Assembly: GCA_903834645.1 (NCBI GenBank)
Contig: CAILKA010000671.1
Location: forward strand, 1 to 10,333
Reading direction: 5' to 3'
From: an uncultured beta proteobacterium
GTDB lineage: Bacteria; Pseudomonadota; Gammaproteobacteria; Burkholderiales; Burkholderiaceae_C
Length of the DNA stretch: 10,333 nucleotides
Below, piece after piece: positions 5,884-10,333 of this stretch. Position numbers and translations under genes: made by a program. How positions within the stretch are numbered: position 1 is the stretch's first letter; the number at the start of each line of letters is the position of its first letter. The notes under the pieces are model-generated. The model made no database searches. It saw only the letters and a program-made list of their open reading frames with translations, and was not told the DNA's origin.

Positions 5884-7586
5884 GACCACTCCCCCGTCAC
5901 GCAACGCGCACGACCTTCGGACTCGAGCTTGAGCAGGTGCGCGAGCAGCGAGCGCCGCGCCACCGGGTGCAGCGAGGCAGGCACGTCCTCATAGACCCGC
6001 TCGACCAGCACCTCGATCGGCGCCGGCCCGGCCGCGGCCAGCGCCGAGACCACCTTGGCCTCGCGCCCGAGCCGGTGGCGCACGAGTGCGCGCACCACTT
6101 CATGCGGCTGCGCCACGAGGAAACCATGGCCCGGCGCGAACCAGTCGATCCGGATCGCATGCAGGGCCTCGAGCGCGCGCAGGTAGGCCGCCATGTCGCC
6201 ATCGGGCGGGTTGATGACGACGGTGGAGCCCTGCATCACATGGTCGCCCGTGAAGAGGGTGTGCTCCTGCTCGAGCAGGTAGCACAGGTGGTTGGAGGCA
6301 TGGCCGGGCGTGTGCAGCACGCGCAGCGTCGTGTCGGGCCCGAGCGCCAGCAACTCGCCCCCGAAGAGCTCCTCGTCGGGCGCGAAGGTGGCGTCCTGCC
6401 CGGCCGCATGCAGCGGGCGCCGGCCCAGCACGGGCGCTCCGGTGGCGCGCGACAGCGGCGCGGCACCCGGAGAGTGGTCCACATGCGTGTGGGTCACGAG
6501 GATGCGCTCCACCGGGCCCGGTGCGGCCTCGAGCAGCGCCTGCCGGTGCGAGGCGTCGTCGGGGCCCGGATCGATCACGGTCCAGCGGTTGGTGGCGGGG
6601 TCGCCGACCAGGTAGCTGTTGGTGCCGGGGCCCGTCATCATGCCGGCGTTGGGTGCCGTGATGCGCAGCACGCGCGGCGACAGCCGCACCACGCGGCCGG
6701 GCACGATGTCGGCAAAGGCGAGGCCGCGCCCCGCCGGGTCGATGCGGCCGATCTCGGCGTAAGCCATCTCGTGCGGGAGCACCACGCGCTGGCCCTTGGC
6801 CGTCTCGGCGCGGCGCGGCATCGTCAGCGTCACCTCGCGCTGCGCGCGGGCGTGGTCGATCGCTGCCTGAGCGCTCGCAAAGGTGTCCAGCCGCTTGAGG
6901 GTCTCGCGCGTGACGGGCAGCAGCTTCAGCCCGCGAGCGGGATCGAGCGCAGCCTGTGGCGTGAGCCACATCAGCTCCACCGCTTCGCCGTAGTCGGCCT
7001 CGGCCTGCTGCCGCACCGGTGCGCGCGTGACGAAGAAGCGGGTGTCGAAGCGCCGCGGCTGGCCAGGTGGCGTGAGCCAGTGGCTGAAGTAGGCCCACTC
7101 GCGCAGGTCCAGGTGCAGGCCAAGCGCCTCGCACAGCGCCGCCACTGGCTGCTCGCCGCGCTGCATCGGGCCGCGCCACTGTGCGTGGGCCTGGGCCAGG
7201 ACCTGCGCAAAGGCCGGTTCGTGCGCCGCAGCATCCACTCCGGCGGCATCCACCGGGCTGGCGAAGAGCAGGCCCACCTCCTCGAAGCACTCGCGCACCG
7301 CGGCCACGAGGTAGTCGAGCCCGCCGGCCGGCAGCGCCATGCGCGCGCTCGCCTGCGCGTCGTCCCAGCCGCGCACGTGCACGTGGGCGTCGCGGTCGCG
7401 CGCGTCGAGCACGCCGCCTGGGAAGACGGCCGCGCCGCTGCGCATGTCGCCGTCGCGCTCGGCGCGGCGCATCATCAGCACCTCCACGCCGCCTTCGGGG
7501 CGATCACGCAGCACGATCACGGTGGCCGCCTTGCGGGCGTCGGCGTAGATGTCGTAGGCCGCGTCAGGAGAGTGGGAAGGGCTCAT
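5874..7586 (-). CDS. Nudix hydrolase - metallo-beta-lactamase fusion protein
   Basis: A 570-residue two-domain protein. Residues about 18-245 are a Nudix hydrolase of the NUDT19-like type: FPGG at 55-58, then about 35 inserted residues before AVRECFEEVG (R98, E99, E102, E103), so the Nudix box is split as in that group. Residues about 300-490 are a metallo-beta-lactamase fold: HTHVDH (H366, H368, D370, H371), HTPGHA (H425, H429), TGDH (D448) and APGHG (H487), a full set of metal ligands. The last 60-70 residues look like the winged-helix tail of LACTB2-like proteins. Related Nudix proteins cleave CoA or acyl-CoA, and LACTB2-like domains act as hydrolases or RNases; the actual substrates are unknown. 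Its ATG overlaps the stop of the upstream racemase-like gene by four bases. I see no frameshift at the domain border. Confidence 0.9.
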   Translation of the reverse strand: MSPSHSPDAAYDIYADARKAATVIVLRDRPEGGVEVLMMRRAERDGDMRSGAAVFPGGVLDARDRDAHVHVRGWDDAQASARMALPAGGLDYLVAAVRECFEEVGLLFASPVDAAGVDAAAHEPAFAQVLAQAHAQWRGPMQRGEQPVAALCEALGLHLDLREWAYFSHWLTPPGQPRRFDTRFFVTRAPVRQQAEADYGEAVELMWLTPQAALDPARGLKLLPVTRETLKRLDTFASAQAAIDHARAQREVTLTMPRRAETAKGQRVVLPHEMAYAEIGRIDPAGRGLAFADIVPGRVVRLSPRVLRITAPNAGMMTGPGTNSYLVGDPATNRWTVIDPGPDDASHRQALLEAAPGPVERILVTHTHVDHSPGAAPLSRATGAPVLGRRPLHAAGQDATFAPDEELFGGELLALGPDTTLRVLHTPGHASNHLCYLLEQEHTLFTGDHVMQGSTVVINPPDGDMAAYLRALEALHAIRIDWFAPGHGFLVAQPHEVVRALVRHRLGREAKVVSALAAAGPAPIEVLVERVYEDVPASLHPVARRSLLAHLLKLESEGRARCVTGEWSAA

Positions 7587-8728
7587 TTCGCAATCGCTCC
7601 GGCGGCCTGCAGGGCCTGGATGTCATCCATGGTGAATCCGGCCTGTGACAGCACCTCGTGCGTGTGCACACCCACCTCCGGCGCAGGCCGCACAGGCACG
7701 GGCGCACTGCGGTCGAAGCGCGGCGCCGGACCCGGCTGCACCACCCCTTCCACCTCCACGTAGGTGCCCCGCGCCAGGGCGTGCGGGTGGCGCGCAGCCT
7801 CCCCCACTGTCAGCACCGGCGCGAAGCAGGCATCCGTGCCCTCGAGCTGTTCACACCACGCCGCGCGCGTGCGGCCGCGCACGATCGCGGCGATCGCCTC
7901 GCGCATCGCCGGCCACTGGCTGCGGTCGTTCTGCGCCGCGACGAAGCGCTCGTCCAGCCCGATGCGCCGCGCCAGCTCGGCGTAGAACTTCGGCTCGATT
8001 GCCGCGATCGAGACCCACTGCCCGTCGGCTGTCTCGTAGGTGGCATAGAACGGTGCGCCTCCGTCGAGCAGGTTGGTGCCCCGTGCGTCGCTCCACGCCC
8101 CTGCGGCCTGCAGGCCGTGGAAGAGGCCCATCAGCGAAGCCACGCCGTCCACCATCGCCGCGTCCACCACCTGGCCCCGCCCCGATTGCGTGCGCTCGTG
8201 CAGTGCCGCCATGACGCCGAAGGCCAGGTACAGCGCCCCGCCGCCGTAGTCGGCCACGAGGTTGAGCGGCGGCACCGGCGCACCGCCTGCGGGGCCGATG
8301 GCGTGCAGCGCGCCAGCCAGCGCGAGGTAGTTCAGGTCGTGGCCGGCGGCCTGGGCCAACGGCCCGTCCTGCCCGAAACCCGTCATGCGGCCGTAGACCA
8401 GGCGCGGGTTGCGCGCGTGACAGTCGGCCGGCCCGAGCCCCAGGCGTTCGGCCACGCCCGGCCGAAAGCCCTCCAGCAGCACGTCTGCGCCCGCCACCAG
8501 CGCGAGCACCGCCTCGCGTGCCGCGGGCACCTTCAGATCGAAGGCGGCCGAGCGACGGCTGCGGCCGTGCACGTGCACGCGCCGCTCCATCTCCACGCCC
8601 AGGCCGCTGGGCTCGAGGCGGTCGATGCGCACGACGTCGGCACCCAGGTCGGCCAGCAGCGTGGCACACATCGGCACCGGCCCGATGCCGGCCAGCTCGA
8701 TGACGCGCAATCCCGCGAGTGGTCCCAT
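7583..8728 (-). CDS. CoA-transferase family III, alpha-methylacyl-CoA racemase-like
   Basis: A 381-residue protein of the CaiB/BaiF family, best matching alpha-methylacyl-CoA racemase, which interconverts the 2R and 2S forms of 2-methylacyl-CoA esters. The N-terminus has the usual LAGLRVIELAGIGP. The racemase catalytic residues appear in place: H130 in GHDLNYL, D160 in VADYGGG and E245 in AAIEPKFY, each four residues later than His126/Asp156/Glu241 of the mycobacterial enzyme. Length (about 380) is typical. A formyl-CoA-transferase-like role cannot be fully excluded, but the His and Glu favour racemase. Start 8728 is preferred over longer options because GGGGGGAG lies 7 bases upstream. The gene begins 2 bases after the phosphatase stop and its own stop overlaps the next ATG, so it sits in a coupled operon. 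Confidence 0.88.
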   Translation of the reverse strand: MGPLAGLRVIELAGIGPVPMCATLLADLGADVVRIDRLEPSGLGVEMERRVHVHGRSRRSAAFDLKVPAAREAVLALVAGADVLLEGFRPGVAERLGLGPADCHARNPRLVYGRMTGFGQDGPLAQAAGHDLNYLALAGALHAIGPAGGAPVPPLNLVADYGGGALYLAFGVMAALHERTQSGRGQVVDAAMVDGVASLMGLFHGLQAAGAWSDARGTNLLDGGAPFYATYETADGQWVSIAAIEPKFYAELARRIGLDERFVAAQNDRSQWPAMREAIAAIVRGRTRAAWCEQLEGTDACFAPVLTVGEAARHPHALARGTYVEVEGVVQPGPAPRFDRSAPVPVRPAPEVGVHTHEVLSQAGFTMDDIQALQAAGAIAK

Positions 8729-8730
8729 CT

Positions 8731-9450
8731 TCAGTCTCCCCCCGGCTCCGGCAGCCCCAGCAGCGCCGGCAGCTCCTGCAGCGTCTGCACGAAGGCGTCG
8801 CAGGGCAGCGCGCGCGGGTCCGTACCCTCGTTGTAGCCGTAGGGCACGCACACCACCCGCATGCCTGCGGCCCGCGCGGCCTGCACATCGTTGACCGAGT
8901 CACCCACCATCACGGTGTGGGCGGCCTGCACGCCCAGCTGCGTGCAGGCCCACTGCAGAGGCTGCGGGTCGGGCTTGCGGCGCTCGCAGGTGTCGCCGCC
9001 CACGACGAGCGGGAACCACGGCGCGAGCCCGAGCCGCGCCACGAGCCCCCGCGCAAAACGCTCCTGCTTGTTCGTCACGACCGCCATCGGCAGGCGCTGG
9101 GTGCCGAGCCGCGCGAGCCCCTCGCGCACCCCGGGATAGGGCTGCGCCGCGCACTCGTCGACCTCCTGCAGCCGGCCGTAGTGGTGGAAGAAGCCCTCCA
9201 GCAGCGCGGCCTGTGCGGGCGCCTCCAGCGTGAGGCCGCGCCAGGCGAGCGCGCGCTGAACCAGCATGGGTGCACCGCGGCCGATCATCGTGCGCACCTC
9301 CGCTTCGCCCGGCGCCTCCTGGCCCTGGTCGGCAAAGGCACGGCTGAGCGCAAGCGCGATGTCGCCTGCGGTGTCGAGCAGCGTGCCGTCCAGGTCGAAC
9401 AGCACGGCGTGCACCGGCGCCCCGAGGAAGTGCAGACCCGTCAGTCCCAT
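8731..9450 (-). CDS. gph: HAD-family phosphatase, phosphoglycolate phosphatase-like
   Basis: A 239-residue HAD hydrolase with all four motifs: DLDGT (nucleophile D19, acid/base D21), VVTN (T126), K159 in RRKPDP, and GDSVND (D174, D178). An alpha-helical cap at about residues 25-95 puts it in the subfamily of phosphoglycolate phosphatase, which removes 2-phosphoglycolate arising from DNA repair or oxygenation reactions. Substrates in this subfamily overlap widely, so the Gph name rests on overall likeness. Adjacency to glpK leaves glycerol 3-phosphate or another small phosphate ester possible. The start at 9450 (MGLTGLHFLG) is supported by GGGAG (9456-9460); a longer frame to 9522 would run into glpK. 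It is separated from glpK by 46 bases holding two hairpins, and lies 2 bases from the next gene. Confidence 0.88.
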   Translation of the reverse strand: MGLTGLHFLGAPVHAVLFDLDGTLLDTAGDIALALSRAFADQGQEAPGEAEVRTMIGRGAPMLVQRALAWRGLTLEAPAQAALLEGFFHHYGRLQEVDECAAQPYPGVREGLARLGTQRLPMAVVTNKQERFARGLVARLGLAPWFPLVVGGDTCERRKPDPQPLQWACTQLGVQAAHTVMVGDSVNDVQAARAAGMRVVCVPYGYNEGTDPRALPCDAFVQTLQELPALLGLPEPGGD

Positions 9451-9496
9451 GATCGCTCCCGCCTGCCCTGCAGCAGGGCCTCGGGCGGCTGCCGCC
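9451..9496 (-). other. glpK-gph spacer with two tandem hairpins
   Basis: Read in the direction of transcription (leftward), the spacer begins right after the glpK stop with GGCGG-CAG-CCGCC (9496-9484). Then come CGAG and GCCCTG-CTG-CAGGGC (9479-9465), then AGGCGGGAGCGATC and the gph ATG. Both stems are perfect with 3-base loops (5 and 6 base pairs). No T-run follows, so these do not look like a simple intrinsic terminator. The AGGCGGGAG stretch that holds the gph ribosome site repeats GGCGG and could pair with the CCGCC arm instead. A role in RNA stability or in tuning gph expression is possible. Confidence 0.45.
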
Positions 9497-10333
9497 TCAT
9501 GCACATGCCTGGGCCACCGCACGCTCCCACTGCGCCAGGCGCGAGCCGGCCTCGTCGCGTGAGATCGCCGGCTCGAAGGCCCGCTCGGCCTGCCAGTGCG
9601 AGGCGAGCTCGCGCGTCCCGCCCCACACGCCCGTGGCCAGGCCGGCCAGGTAGGCGGCGCCCAGCGCCGTCGTCTCCACCACCGTGGGCCGCACCACCGG
9701 GATGCCCAGCAGGTCGGCCTGCGTCTGCATCAGCAGGTCGTTGATGCAGGCGCCGCCGTCCACGCGCAGCTCGGCCACCGGGGCGGCGCCAGCGGCCACC
9801 GCATCCCGGCTCATCGCCTGCAGCAGGGCCGCGCTCTGGAAGGCGATGCTGTCGAGCGCCGCGCGCGCCACGTGCGCCACGGTGCTGCCCCGCGTGAGGC
9901 CCACGATCGCGCCGCGGGCGTCGGGCTTCCAGTAGGGCGAGCCCAGCCCCGTGAAGGCCGGCACGAAGGTGACGCCGCCGGAGTCGGGCACGCTTTCGGC
10001 CAGCGACTGGATGTCGGCGCTCGCCTGGATCACGCCCAGGCCGTCGCGCAGCCACTGCACCACGGCCCCGCCGATGAAGACGCTCCCCTCGAGCGCGTAC
10101 TGCGCCGCCTCGAGGTTGCCGAGCTGAGCTGCGCTCGTCGTGATGAGGCCGTTGGCCGAGTCGAGCGGCCGCCCGCCCGTGTGCATCAGCATGAAGCAGC
10201 CCGTGCCGTAGGTGTTCTTTGCGAGGCCTGCCTCGAAGCAGGCCTGGCCGAAGAGCGCGCTTTGCTGGTCGCCGGCGATACCCGCGATCGGGATCGCGTG
10301 GCCGAGCAGCGTGGGGTCGCAGGCCCCGTAGAC
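9497..10333 (-). CDS. glpK: Glycerol kinase, C-terminal part (cut by window edge)
   Basis: The open frame continues past position 10333, so only the last 278 residues of a roughly 500-residue protein are present. They match the FGGY-family glycerol kinase: AGIAGDQQSALFGQ and KNTYGTGCFMLMHTG near the cut end, FVPAFTGLGSPYWKPDARG in the middle, and the ATP-site segment RVDGGACINDLLMQTQADLLG followed by ETTALGAAYLAGLATG. The enzyme phosphorylates glycerol to sn-glycerol 3-phosphate in the cytoplasm, the entry step of glycerol use. Sequence agreement with glycerol kinase, as opposed to xylulose or gluconate kinase, is strong (YGTGCFML and GLGSPYW are typical). It is the most upstream gene seen of the leftward operon; the promoter and any glpF or glpD partner lie outside the window. 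Confidence 0.95.
   Translation of the reverse strand, partial: VYGACDPTLLGHAIPIAGIAGDQQSALFGQACFEAGLAKNTYGTGCFMLMHTGGRPLDSANGLITTSAAQLGNLEAAQYALEGSVFIGGAVVQWLRDGLGVIQASADIQSLAESVPDSGGVTFVPAFTGLGSPYWKPDARGAIVGLTRGSTVAHVARAALDSIAFQSAALLQAMSRDAVAAGAAPVAELRVDGGACINDLLMQTQADLLGIPVVRPTVVETTALGAAYLAGLATGVWGGTRELASHWQAERAFEPAISRDEAGSRLAQWERAVAQACA

Noticed and set aside
4980..7763. A very long (927-codon) plus-strand open frame over bpt and antisense to the Nudix-MBL gene.
   Set aside because: It is out of frame with bpt, antisense to a gene with clear catalytic motifs, rich in Arg/His/Ala and without recognisable domains. Such shadows are expected in DNA with GC-rich third codon positions.
7658..8836. 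A 392-codon plus-strand open frame.
   Set aside because: It is antisense to the racemase-like gene, whose catalytic residues are all in place; composition is His/Arg-rich and no domain is seen.
9451..9522. A longer N-terminus for the HAD phosphatase starting at 9522.
   Set aside because: It would overlap the glpK end and adds residues unlike the family; 9450 has a ribosome site and the right distance to the DLDGT motif.
9441..10055. A 204-codon minus-strand open frame overlapping glpK.
   Set aside because: It is a frame-shifted shadow of glpK, whose in-frame translation is clearly glycerol kinase across the whole segment.

Overview
The window reads as chromosomal DNA from a high-GC betaproteobacterium, most likely a member of the Burkholderiales (Comamonadaceae-like). 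This is inferred from the very high GC content, dense packing with overlapping stop/start codons, and the protein families present; no rRNA or other phylogenetic marker is in the window. I see no mobile element, tRNA, rRNA, CRISPR array or prophage gene, and every gene is intact except the one cut by the right edge.

Layout. (1) Positions 41-3727, minus strand: a compact four-gene block read leftwards in the order AIM24/TIGR00266-family protein, YVTN-type beta-propeller protein, NodB-fold polysaccharide deacetylase, membrane sterol-desaturase/fatty-acid-hydroxylase-family protein. Junctions are overlaps of 8 and 17-38 bases, then a 4-base gap, so this is probably one operon. Three of the four products look exported or membrane-bound, which suggests an envelope role, but no pathway can be named. 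(2) Positions 3728-3875: the only true intergenic region, a divergent promoter region. (3) Positions 3876-5838, plus strand: crcB (fluoride channel), aat and bpt. The last two overlap by four bases and are the two aminoacyl-tRNA-protein transferases of the bacterial N-degron pathway. (4) Positions 5839-5873: a convergent junction with a nested dyad. (5) Positions 5874-10333, minus strand: glpK (cut by the window end), a gph-like HAD phosphatase, an alpha-methylacyl-CoA racemase-like CoA-transferase family III protein, and a Nudix-metallo-beta-lactamase fusion protein. The last three are joined by a 2-base gap and a 4-base overlap.

How the genes work together. Aat and Bpt would attach Leu/Phe to basic N-termini and Leu to acidic N-termini, feeding ClpS/ClpAP. 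GlpK makes glycerol 3-phosphate, and the adjacent phosphatase may act on phosphoglycolate or a related small phosphate. The racemase-like enzyme and the Nudix-MBL fusion are translationally coupled and plausibly share acyl-CoA/CoA chemistry. Nothing here is clearly a new system. The items most worth a second look are the uncharacterised four-gene block, the fusion protein with its coupled CoA enzyme, the changed metal-site motif of the deacetylase, and tandem hairpins between glpK and the phosphatase gene.
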